64,000 nt of DNA from positions 1 to 64,000 of the forward strand of contig CAVSCX010000001.1 in the NCBI GenBank assembly GCA_963726615.1, read 5' to 3'. This stretch comes from CAWDZK01 sp963726615. Lineage in GTDB: Bacteria; Actinomycetota; Actinomycetes; JACCUZ01. Both the position numbers and the translations under genes were made by a program. Every line of letters begins with the position of its first letter. The first letter of the stretch is position 1. The notes under the pieces are model-generated. The model ran no database searches and had not been told where the DNA came from. It saw nothing but the letters and a program-made list of their open reading frames with translations. Shown here piece by piece: positions 1-8,975 of this stretch.

Positions 1-19
1 GCAAAGGAACACACAGACC

Positions 20-1908
<1,889 letters not shown>

Positions 1909-1912
<4 letters not shown>

Positions 1913-2523
1913 CCGATCGCCCCGGCGAGCACCAGGAAGGCGACCCGGAGACGCAGGAGCAGCAGGGTCCGGTGGTGCGCGACAAGCGCCGCATCGACCC
2001 GGCCACCGGTGAGCTGCGGGAGCCGGCTGCGCGCCAGCCGGCCCCTGCGGCCACGGGTGCGCCCGACTCGCCGGCAGACGGACTGGCCGACGACGTCGCG
2101 GCGGAGCTGTCACGGCAGGTCGCCGAGCGCACCGCCGACCTGCAGCGGCTGCAGGCCGAGTACGCGAACTACCGGCGCCGGGTCGACCGCGACCGCGAGG
2201 TCATCCGCGAGACGGCCGTGGCGAACGTGCTCACCAACCTGCTCCCGATCCTGGACGACATCGGCCGGGCCCGCGACCACGGTGAGCTCGAGGGCGCGTT
2301 CAAGTCGGTCGGCGAGGCCCTCGAGGCCACCATCGAGAAGCTCGGACTGGTGCGGTTCGGCACTGCCGGCGAGACGTTCGACCCGACGGTGCACGAGGCC
2401 CTCACGCACACCACCTCGGGCGAGGTGACCGAGACCACCGCGGTCGAGGTCTTCCAGCCGGGCTACCGCATCGGCGACCGCGTGGTCCGCCCGGCGCGCG
2501 TAGCCGTCGCCGACCCGGAGTAG
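1909..2523 (+). CDS. grpE: Nucleotide exchange factor GrpE
   Basis: GrpE releases ADP from DnaK and resets its cycle. The GTG start overlaps the dnaK stop codon (GTGA), which indicates translational coupling. Of 204 residues, the first 60 are polar and low in complexity. A long helix follows (LQRLQAEYANYRRRVDRDRE), which is the dimerising coiled coil. The C-terminal beta domain ends GYRIGDRVVRPARVAVADPE, matching the GrpE signature (GY.l.drvlRpA.V.V). Order and overlap are as in other actinomycete dnaK operons. Confidence 0.97.
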
Positions 2524-2534
2524 GGCACGACGAT

Positions 2535-2564
2535 CACGACACAGGAGAGCACGACACAGGAGAG
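2535..2564 (+). repeat. 15 bp tandem duplication carrying the dnaJ ribosome-binding site
   Basis: CACGACACAGGAGAG occurs twice, perfectly, head to tail (2535-2549 and 2550-2564) in the 53 bp grpE-dnaJ gap. Each unit contains AGGAG. A G-rich run (2564-2569) follows before the dnaJ ATG at 2577. The result is two or three candidate Shine-Dalgarno sequences in series. Confidence 0.85.
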
Positions 2565-2576
2565 GGGGACGCCGAG

Positions 2577-3746
2577 ATGAGCACCAGGGACTACCTGGAG
2601 AAGGACTACTACGCCGCTCTCGGCGTCCCCAAGGACGCGTCGGCCGCGGACATCAAGAAGGCCTACCGCAAGCTCGCCCGCGAGCTGCACCCGGACAAGA
2701 CGGCCGAGGGCTCCGACCGCGTCCGCGCCGAGGAGCGGTTCAAGGAGGTGTCCGAGGCCAACTCCGTGCTCTCGGACCCCACGCGCCGCAAGGAGTACGA
2801 CGAGGCGCGCAGCCTGCTCGGGCCCGGCGGGGCGGGACGGTTCCGGCAGCCCGGCAGCGGCGGACCGGGTGGGCCGCAGTTCGACTTCAGCGACCTCTTC
2901 GGCGGCGCGCAGGGCGGCGGCGGCCTGGGCGACGTCCTGGGCGGCCTGTTCGGCCAGCGTGCCGGTGGTACCGGAACGCGCACCCAGGCCAGGCGCGGGG
3001 CCGACATCGAGTCGACGGTCACCCTGCCGTTCGACGAGGCGGTGCAGGGGGTGACGGTCCCGCTGCGGATGACCAGCGAGCAGCCCTGCCCGGCCTGCCA
3101 CGGCACGGGCGGCCGCGGCGGCTCCATGCCACGTACGTGCCCGACCTGTCACGGCACCGGCCACACCAGCCGCAACGCGGGTGGGTTCGCCTTCGCCGAG
3201 CCGTGCCCGGACTGTCGCGGCCGCGGGCTGGTGGTCGACGACCCGTGCCCCGACTGCCAGGGCAGCGGCCGCGCGATGGGCACCCGCAGCATCACCGTCC
3301 GGATCCCCGCCGGGGTCAAGGACGGGCAGCGGATCCGGCTCAAGGGCAAGGGCGCGCCCGGTGAGCGCGGAGGACCGGCGGGCGACCTGTTCGTCACGGT
3401 CACCGTCTCGCCGCACCGGCTGTTCGGGCGCGGCGGCGACAACCTGACCCTTACCGTCCCGGTCACCTTCGCCGAGGCCGCCCTTGGCGGCGAGGTCAAG
3501 GTGCCGACCCTGGGCGGGTCTCCGGTGACCCTGCGGGTGCCACCGGGCACGGCCAACGGGCGGACCTTCCGGGTCAAGGGCAAGGGAGTCCGGCGCAAGG
3601 ACGGCACGCACGGCGACCTGCTCGTCACGGTCGAGGTCGCCGTGCCGACGAAGCTCTCGACGCAGGCCCGCGACGCCGTGCGTGCCTTCCAGGAGGCGAC
3701 GTCCGCCGAGGACCCGCGGGCCGGCCTGCTCGGGGGGGCCGACTGA
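2577..3746 (+). CDS. dnaJ: Chaperone protein DnaJ (Hsp40)
   Basis: Class A J-protein that stimulates DnaK ATPase and delivers substrates. The J domain covers residues 1-75 with the HPD tripeptide at 38-40. A Gly/Phe-rich linker spans about 80-145. The zinc-finger region from about 171 to 230 has four CXXCXGXG repeats (CPACHGTG, CPTCHGTG, CPDCRGRG, CPDCQGSG). The C-terminal substrate-binding domains follow. Length (389 aa) is normal. The extra N-terminal MSTRDYLEKDYY is typical of the actinobacterial DnaJ encoded with hspR. The stop overlaps the hspR start. Confidence 0.97.
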   Translation: MSTRDYLEKDYYAALGVPKDASAADIKKAYRKLARELHPDKTAEGSDRVRAEERFKEVSEANSVLSDPTRRKEYDEARSLLGPGGAGRFRQPGSGGPGGPQFDFSDLFGGAQGGGGLGDVLGGLFGQRAGGTGTRTQARRGADIESTVTLPFDEAVQGVTVPLRMTSEQPCPACHGTGGRGGSMPRTCPTCHGTGHTSRNAGGFAFAEPCPDCRGRGLVVDDPCPDCQGSGRAMGTRSITVRIPAGVKDGQRIRLKGKGAPGERGGPAGDLFVTVTVSPHRLFGRGGDNLTLTVPVTFAEAALGGEVKVPTLGGSPVTLRVPPGTANGRTFRVKGKGVRRKDGTHGDLLVTVEVAVPTKLSTQARDAVRAFQEATSAEDPRAGLLGGAD

Positions 3747-4141
3747 TGCCCTTCATGGTCGGCCGGGACGGCGTGTGGGAGTCCGACGACACCACCCCGG
3801 TGTTCGTGATCTCGGTGGCCGCCGAGCTCACCGGGCTGCACGCGCAGACCCTCCGGCAGTACGACCGGCTCGGCCTGGTGTCCCCGACCCGCACGGCCGG
3901 GGGCGGCCGCCGCTACTCGCGTCGCGACGTCGCCGTCCTGCGTGAGGTGGTGAGGCTCTCCGGCCTCGGCCTCGGGCTCGAGGGGGTCCGCCAGGTGCTC
4001 GATCTGGAGAACCAGGTGGCAGCGCTGCAGTCGCGCATCCGCGAGCTCGAGAGCGAGCTCGACTCCTTCCGCCACGGGCCGCAGACCTCGCTCGTCGTCT
4101 GGCGCCCGGCCCACGCCCACAACCCCCGACCCGCACGATGA
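3746..4141 (+). CDS. hspR: Heat-shock repressor HspR (MerR family)
   Basis: Repressor that holds down the dnaK operon (and clpB in Streptomyces), using DnaK as co-repressor. The MerR-type helix-turn-helix is at about residues 21-62 (ISVAAELTGLHAQTLRQYDR ... GRRYSRRDV). A leucine-rich coiled coil follows at about 83-107 (VLDLENQVAALQSRIRELES). 131 aa. The ATG overlaps the dnaJ TGA (TGATG), so it is the fourth gene of the operon. The family normally binds HAIR (CTTGAGT-N7-ACTCAAG), but no such site is visible in this window. The dnaK promoter itself lies outside it. Confidence 0.93.
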   Translation: MPFMVGRDGVWESDDTTPVFVISVAAELTGLHAQTLRQYDRLGLVSPTRTAGGGRRYSRRDVAVLREVVRLSGLGLGLEGVRQVLDLENQVAALQSRIRELESELDSFRHGPQTSLVVWRPAHAHNPRPAR

Positions 4142-4187
4142 TCATGAACGGTCACGCATGCACGTGCGTGGGTAACCCCTCATGATC
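4140..4187. promoter_or_regulatory. Nested inverted repeats between hspR and clpB
   Basis: The 66 bp gap holds an outer perfect 8 bp inverted repeat, GATCATGA (4140-4147) and TCATGATC (4180-4187). Inside is a second perfect repeat, CACGCA (4153-4158) and TGCGTG (4165-4170), around TGCACG. The structure starts at the hspR stop codon and ends 20 bp before the clpB ATG. It could be an operator or a weak terminator. It does not match the HspR HAIR consensus. Confidence 0.5.
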
Positions 4188-4207
4188 ACGGAACAGAGTG
4201 AGAGGCC

Positions 4208-6820
4208 ATGGACGCCACCCAGCTGACGACCAAGAGCCAGGAGGCCTTCGCCGCGGCCTCCAGGCGCGCGCTGCGCGACGGCAACCCGGCCGTGGAGCCC
4301 GAGCACCTGCTCTGGGCCCTGCTGCAGGACGACAACGGCATCGCCGGACAGGTCCTCGAGGCCGTCGGGGTCGACCGGGCCACCGTGCGGGACGCGGCCG
4401 ACAAGGCCGTCGCCGGGCTGCCGAGCGCGAGCGGGGCCTCGGTCTCGACGCCGAGCCCGTCCACGGCGCTGCAGCGCGTGGTCGCGACCGCGATCGACCT
4501 GGCCTCCACCCGCGGTGACACCCACGTCTCCACCGAGATGCTGCTCCTCGGCCTGGCCACGAACGGGGCCGGCGCCGGCGAGCTGCTGCGTGACGCCGGG
4601 GCCGCGCAGGGGGTCCTTGCGGACGCGGTCGACCGGGTCCGGGCCGGGTCGAAGGTCACCACAGCCGACCCCGAGCAGACGTTCCAGGCGCTGCAGCAGT
4701 ACGGCGTCGACCTCACCGCTGCTGCGCGCGAGGGCCGGCTCGACCCGGTCATCGGCAGGGACGCCGAGATCCGCCGGGTGGTCCAGGTGCTGTCCCGGCG
4801 TACCAAGAACAACCCCGTCCTCATCGGCGAGCCGGGGGTCGGCAAGACAGCGGTGGTCGAAGGCCTGGCCCAGCGGATCGTGGCGGGTGACGTGCCGGAC
4901 TCGCTGCGCGGCAAGACGCTGGTGGCCCTGGACCTCGGGGCCATGGTCGCCGGCGCGAAGTACCGCGGCGAGTTCGAGGAGCGGCTGCGGGCCGTGCTGG
5001 AGGAGATCAAGGCCGGCGACGGCAGGGTCGTGACGTTCATCGACGAGATGCACACGGTCGTGGGCGCCGGCGCGACCGGCGAGGGCGCCATGGACGCGTC
5101 CAACATGCTCAAGCCGATGCTCGCGCGCGGCGAGCTGCGCATGGTCGGCGCGACCACGCTGGACGAGTTCCGTGAGCACGTCGAGAAGGACCCCGCGTTG
5201 GAGCGCCGGTTCCAGCCGGTGCTCGTCGGCGAGCCGTCGGTCGAGGACACCATCGCGATCCTGCGCGGGCTCAAGGACCGCTACCAGGCCCACCACAAGG
5301 TCGACATCACCGACGCCGCGCTGGTGGCGGCGGCGACCCTGTCCGACCGCTACATCACCTCGCGGTTCCTGCCGGACAAGGCGATCGACCTGGTCGACGA
5401 GTCGGCGTCGCGGCTGCGGATGGAGATCGACTCGCGGCCGGTCGAGATCGACGTCCTGCAGCGGCAGGTCGACAGGCTGCACATGGAGGAGCTCGCGCTG
5501 GAGCAGGAGACCGACGAAGCGTCCCGGCAGCGGCTCGGGCGGCTGCGTGCCGACCTCGCCGACAAGCAGGAGGAGCTCACCGGACTGAACGCCCGGTGGG
5601 AGCAGGAGAAGTCCGGCCTGGACCTGGTGGGCGAGCTGATGGCGCGGCTGGACGACCTGCGCGGTCAGGCCGACCGCGCTCAGCGCGACGGTGACCTCGC
5701 GTCCGCCTCCCGGCTGCTCTACGCGGAGATCCCGCAGCTGGAGAAGGAGCTGGAACAGGCCCGTGCCGCCGCCGAGACCCGAGAGGCCATGGTCAAGGAG
5801 GAGGTCGGACCGGACGACGTCGCCGAGGTTGTCGCCGCCTGGACCGGCATCCCCGCCGGTCGGCTGCTCGAGGGTGAGACCGCGAAGCTGCTGCGGATGG
5901 AGGACGAGCTCGGCCGCCGGCTGATCGGCCAGACCGAGGCCGTCCGGGCCGTCTCCGACGCCGTCCGGCGCTCCCGGGCCGGCATCGCCGACCCGGACCG
6001 TCCCACCGGGTCGTTCCTGTTCCTCGGGCCTACCGGCGTCGGCAAGACCGAGCTGGCGAAGGCCCTGGCCGACTTCCTCTTCGACGACGAGCGGGCGATG
6101 GTCCGCATCGACATGAGCGAATACAGCCAGAAACACAGCGAAGCACGCCTCATAGGCGCCCCGCCCGGCTACGTCGGCTACGACCAGGGCGGCCAGCTGA
6201 CCGAGGCGGTCCGGCGCCGGCCGTACACCGTGGTGCTGCTGGACGAGGTGGAGAAGGCGCACCCGGAGGTCTTCGACGTCCTGCTGCAGGTGCTCGACGA
6301 CGGACGGCTCACGGACGGGCAGGGCCGCACCGTGGACTTCCGCAACGCGATCATCGTGCTGACGTCCAACCTGGGTTCGACGTTCATCGTCGACCCGACG
6401 ATGACCCCTGACGCCCGGCGCGAGGCGGTGCTAGGGGCGGTCCGTACCGCGTTCAAGCCGGAGTTCCTCAACCGGTTGGACGAGGTCGTGGTGTTCGACG
6501 CCTTGAGCACCGAGGACCTCGCCCGGATCGTCGACCTGCAGGTCGAGGCGCTGCAGCGCCGGCTCTCCGACCGGCGGCTGGACCTCGAGGTCACCGGCGC
6601 CGCCCGCGACTGGCTGGCACGCACCGGCTTCGACCCGGTGTACGGCGCCAGGCCGTTGCGCCGGCTCGTGCAGTCCGCGATCGGCGACCCGCTCGCGCGG
6701 GCGCTGCTGGCGGGGGAGGTCCGCGACGGCGACACCGTCACCGTCGACCTCGACGACGCGGCGGCACCCGGCGGCACCCTCGTCGTGACCAGCGCCCCCC
6801 GGCCGCCTGACACCGCCTGA
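4208..6820 (+). CDS. clpB: ATP-dependent disaggregase ClpB (Hsp100)
   Basis: Hexameric AAA+ unfoldase that extracts proteins from aggregates together with DnaK. 870 aa, normal for ClpB. In order: Clp N domain (1-145), first AAA domain with Walker A GEPGVGKT at 207-214, a charged coiled-coil M domain (about 395-525) that separates ClpB from ClpA/ClpC, and a second AAA domain with GPTGVGKT at 607-614, pore loop GYVGY and sensor-2 region GARPLRR. It lies directly after hspR, 66 bp away, which fits membership of the HspR regulon. Residues 637-649 use AT-ending codons (GAA, AAA, GCA, ATA) unlike the rest of the gene. Confidence 0.97.
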   Translation: MDATQLTTKSQEAFAAASRRALRDGNPAVEPEHLLWALLQDDNGIAGQVLEAVGVDRATVRDAADKAVAGLPSASGASVSTPSPSTALQRVVATAIDLASTRGDTHVSTEMLLLGLATNGAGAGELLRDAGAAQGVLADAVDRVRAGSKVTTADPEQTFQALQQYGVDLTAAAREGRLDPVIGRDAEIRRVVQVLSRRTKNNPVLIGEPGVGKTAVVEGLAQRIVAGDVPDSLRGKTLVALDLGAMVAGAKYRGEFEERLRAVLEEIKAGDGRVVTFIDEMHTVVGAGATGEGAMDASNMLKPMLARGELRMVGATTLDEFREHVEKDPALERRFQPVLVGEPSVEDTIAILRGLKDRYQAHHKVDITDAALVAAATLSDRYITSRFLPDKAIDLVDESASRLRMEIDSRPVEIDVLQRQVDRLHMEELALEQETDEASRQRLGRLRADLADKQEELTGLNARWEQEKSGLDLVGELMARLDDLRGQADRAQRDGDLASASRLLYAEIPQLEKELEQARAAAETREAMVKEEVGPDDVAEVVAAWTGIPAGRLLEGETAKLLRMEDELGRRLIGQTEAVRAVSDAVRRSRAGIADPDRPTGSFLFLGPTGVGKTELAKALADFLFDDERAMVRIDMSEYSQKHSEARLIGAPPGYVGYDQGGQLTEAVRRRPYTVVLLDEVEKAHPEVFDVLLQVLDDGRLTDGQGRTVDFRNAIIVLTSNLGSTFIVDPTMTPDARREAVLGAVRTAFKPEFLNRLDEVVVFDALSTEDLARIVDLQVEALQRRLSDRRLDLEVTGAARDWLARTGFDPVYGARPLRRLVQSAIGDPLARALLAGEVRDGDTVTVDLDDAAAPGGTLVVTSAPRPPDTA

Positions 6821-6880
6821 CGCACCAGGCGCGCCCCGCCGCCCACCCGGCGCGCCGCCGCCCGGCGCACCCAGGAATGC

Positions 6881-6950
6881 TCGTTTGCGACCTGAGCCAC
6901 GGACACGCCGGCCACCCACCCGGCGAGTCGGGGATGCAGGTCGCAAACGA
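6881..6950. repeat. Structured 70 bp repeat, family A, copy 1
   Basis: Outer perfect 14 bp inverted repeat TCGTTTGCGACCTG (6881-6894) and CAGGTCGCAAACGA (6937-6950). The inner imperfect hairpin is GACACGCCG (6902-6910) against CGGCGAGTC (6921-6929), with one mismatch. It lies in the 222 bp gap between clpB and the TauE gene. A copy of identical length occurs at 17258-17327, which marks it as a defined element rather than a chance palindrome. Confidence 0.85.
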
Positions 6951-7006
6951 TCACTGCCACGGCGCGCGCGCGGCGGGGGTGGACAACTGATTCTCACTGT
7001 GTCACC

Positions 7007-7040
7007 GTTCTCCATAGGAAACATCGACAACAGGGAGAAC
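7007..7040 (+). promoter_or_regulatory. Inverted repeat that pairs with the tauE ribosome-binding site
   Basis: GTTCTCC (7007-7013) is the exact complement of GGAGAAC (7034-7040), which contains the GGGAGAA Shine-Dalgarno just before the ATG at 7043. If both are transcribed, a 7 bp stem with a 20 nt loop would hide the ribosome-binding site. Function is inferred only. Confidence 0.45.
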
Positions 7041-7042
7041 TC

Positions 7043-7948
7043 ATGAAGTCGGTCGTCACCATCGCGCTCGTCGGGCTGGGCGCCCAGCTTGTCGACGGGA
7101 CCCTGGGCATGGCCTACGGCGTCACCTCCACCACCCTGCTGCTGACCGCCGGCTACTCCCCGGCGATCGCCTCCGCGTCGGTGCACCTCGCCGAGATCGG
7201 CACCACCCTCGCCTCCGGCGTCTCGCACTGGCGCTTCGGCAACGTCAACTGGCGCGTGGTCAGCCGGATCGGGGTGCCCGGGGCGGTCGGCGCGTTCGCC
7301 GGCGCGACGTTCCTGTCCCACCTGTCGACCGAGTCGGCAGCCCCGTGGATGGCCGGCATCCTGCTGGCCCTCGGCGTCTACCTGCTGCTGCGGTTCGCCA
7401 CCCGCCTGCCCGTGCAGAAGTCCGACGTCCCGCCGCGCACCCGGTTCCTCGCCCCGCTCGGCCTGTTCGCCGGCTTCGTCGACGCCACCGGCGGCGGTGG
7501 GTGGGGTCCGGTCGCCACCCCGACGCTGATCAGCTCCGGCCGGATGACACCGCGCAAGGTCATCGGGACGGTGGACACGAGCGAGTTCCTCGTCTCGGTG
7601 GCCGCCAGCGCAGGCTTCTTCCTCGGCATCGGCAGCTCCGACATCCCGTGGTCCGCCGTCGGGGCGCTGCTCGCCGGCGGCCTGGTCGCGGCACCGATCG
7701 CGGCGTACCTCGTGCGGCTCGTCCCGACCCGAATGCTCGGGGCCTCGGTCGGCGGACTGATCGTCGTGACCAACATGCGCACGCTGTTCAACGCGTTCGA
7801 CGTGGCGAACTCCGTGCGTCCTCAGCTGTACGCCGTGGCGTTCACCGTCTGGGCCCTGGCCCTGGGGCTGGCGCTGCAGGGCCTGCTCCGCGACCGGCGC
7901 GAGGCGGCAGCCGAGGCCGGCCGCGAGCGCGACCTCACCGCCGCCTGA
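7043..7948 (+). CDS. Sulfite exporter TauE/SafE family membrane protein
   Basis: Probable exporter of sulfite or a small organosulfonate (TauE/SafE, formerly DUF81). 301 aa with about eight hydrophobic helices in two similar halves. The halves are seen as GLGAQLVDGTLGMAYGVTST near 10-30 and GLFAGFVDATGGGGWGPVAT near 150-170, the paired glycine-rich signatures of the family. GGGAGAA lies 5 nt before the ATG. It stands alone between clpB and a dehydrogenase gene, so the substrate cannot be inferred from neighbours. Confidence 0.88.
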   Translation: MKSVVTIALVGLGAQLVDGTLGMAYGVTSTTLLLTAGYSPAIASASVHLAEIGTTLASGVSHWRFGNVNWRVVSRIGVPGAVGAFAGATFLSHLSTESAAPWMAGILLALGVYLLLRFATRLPVQKSDVPPRTRFLAPLGLFAGFVDATGGGGWGPVATPTLISSGRMTPRKVIGTVDTSEFLVSVAASAGFFLGIGSSDIPWSAVGALLAGGLVAAPIAAYLVRLVPTRMLGASVGGLIVVTNMRTLFNAFDVANSVRPQLYAVAFTVWALALGLALQGLLRDRREAAAEAGRERDLTAA

Positions 7949-7968
7949 CCTGACGCGGCGCCGCCCCA

Positions 7969-8004
7969 GGGCGCCGCTCGACCCCACCTGGTCGAGCGGC
8001 GCCC
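7969..8004 (+). terminator. Stem-loop terminator after the TauE gene
   Basis: A perfect 15 bp stem GGGCGCCGCTCGACC (7969-7983) and its complement (7990-8004), with a 6 nt loop, starts 20 bp after the stop codon. No T-run follows, as is common in actinomycetes. Confidence 0.75.
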
Positions 8005-8025
8005 GGCGCCTGAGAGCGTGGCCCG

Positions 8026-8817
8026 ATGTCCACCGCCCTGGTCACCGGCGCCACCGCCGGCATCGGCAACGCCTTCGTCCGTCGACTCGCCGCCGACCGC
8101 TTCGACCTGGTGCTGGTCTCCCGGGACGCCGAGCGGCTCGGGCTGCTGGCCGGCGAGCTGCGCGCGGCGTACAGCGTGCAGGTCGAGGTGCTGCCGGCCG
8201 ACCTGGCCGACGACGTGGGCTGCCGCACGGTGGAGGCCCGGCTCGCCGACCGGGAGCGCCCGGTCGACCTGCTTGTCAACAACGCCGGCTTCTCCCTCAA
8301 CCAGCGGTTCGTCACGGGTGACGTCGAGGACGAGGAGCGGATGCTCCGCGTCCTCGTGCGGGCCGTCCTCCGGCTGACCCGCGCGGCCCTGCCGGGGATG
8401 ACAGCCCGCCGGCACGGTGTCGTCATCAACGTCTCGTCGGTGGCCGGCTTCGTCCCGCAGGGCACCTACAGCGCGGCCAAGGCCTGGGTCACCAGCTTCA
8501 CCCAGGGCCTGGCGGGCGAGCTCGCGGGCAGCGGCGTCCAGGTGCTCGCGCTGTGCCCGGGCTTCACCCGCACCGAGTTCCACGAGCGGGCCGGGGTCGA
8601 CATGCGGCGCACCCCGGAGTGGCTGTGGCTCGACGCCGACGACGTCGTGTCCGACGCCTTCGCCGCGCTCGACCGGGGGCAGGTCGTGTGCGTGCCGGGA
8701 ACGCAGTACAAGACGCTCGTCGGGGTCGCCCGCCGGCTGCCGTTCCGGGTCCTCGGGACGGCCACCCGGAGGCTGAGGGGCCGCGGCCCGCGGCGCTCGA
8801 CCGCGACCCTGCCGTGA
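8026..8817 (+). CDS. Short-chain dehydrogenase/reductase
   Basis: NAD(P)-dependent oxidoreductase of the classical SDR fold, 263 aa. Visible are the cofactor motif TGATAGIG (7-14), NNAG (85-88), the catalytic serine at 137-138 (NVSSVAG), YSAAK with Tyr148 and Lys152, and PGFTRTEF near 180. The C-terminal 35 residues are basic and proline/arginine-rich, longer than in many SDRs. The substrate cannot be inferred. It ends facing the aminotransferase gene, with palindromic family B between them. Confidence 0.9.
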   Translation: MSTALVTGATAGIGNAFVRRLAADRFDLVLVSRDAERLGLLAGELRAAYSVQVEVLPADLADDVGCRTVEARLADRERPVDLLVNNAGFSLNQRFVTGDVEDEERMLRVLVRAVLRLTRAALPGMTARRHGVVINVSSVAGFVPQGTYSAAKAWVTSFTQGLAGELAGSGVQVLALCPGFTRTEFHERAGVDMRRTPEWLWLDADDVVSDAFAALDRGQVVCVPGTQYKTLVGVARRLPFRVLGTATRRLRGRGPRRSTATLP

Positions 8818-8866
8818 CCGCCGGGCCGCCGCGCGCGCCGGTGGGGCGTGGCCCTACCGCGGCGTC

Positions 8867-8975
8867 CTGGTGTCACCAGCGGCTTGCAAGCCTCGGTTGG
8901 CCCGAGTTGATCACGCTTACGTGATCAACTCGGGCCACCAGGGGCAAGCGGGTGGCGGGTAGCGGGCAGCGGGGT
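8867..8975. repeat. Palindromic repeat family B, copy 1, with companion palindromes and G-rich tandem repeat
   Basis: In order: palindrome CTGGTG-T-CACCAG (8867-8879); GGCTTGCAAGCC (8881-8892); a perfect 18 bp stem TGGCCCGAGTTGATCACG (8898-8915) and its complement (8920-8937) with loop CTTA; then four 7 bp units of the form GCGGGNN (8948-8975). The last base touches the stop of the minus-strand aminotransferase. It sits between two convergent genes. The same arrangement recurs near 51.2 kb. Confidence 0.85.

Noticed and set aside
1..19. HspR HAIR operator and dnaK promoter
   Set aside because: Only 19 bp precede dnaK. The promoter region is outside the window.
4142..6262. A 706-codon open frame on the minus strand
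   Set aside because: Antisense of clpB. It has no ribosome-binding site or domain, and its composition mirrors the sense codons.
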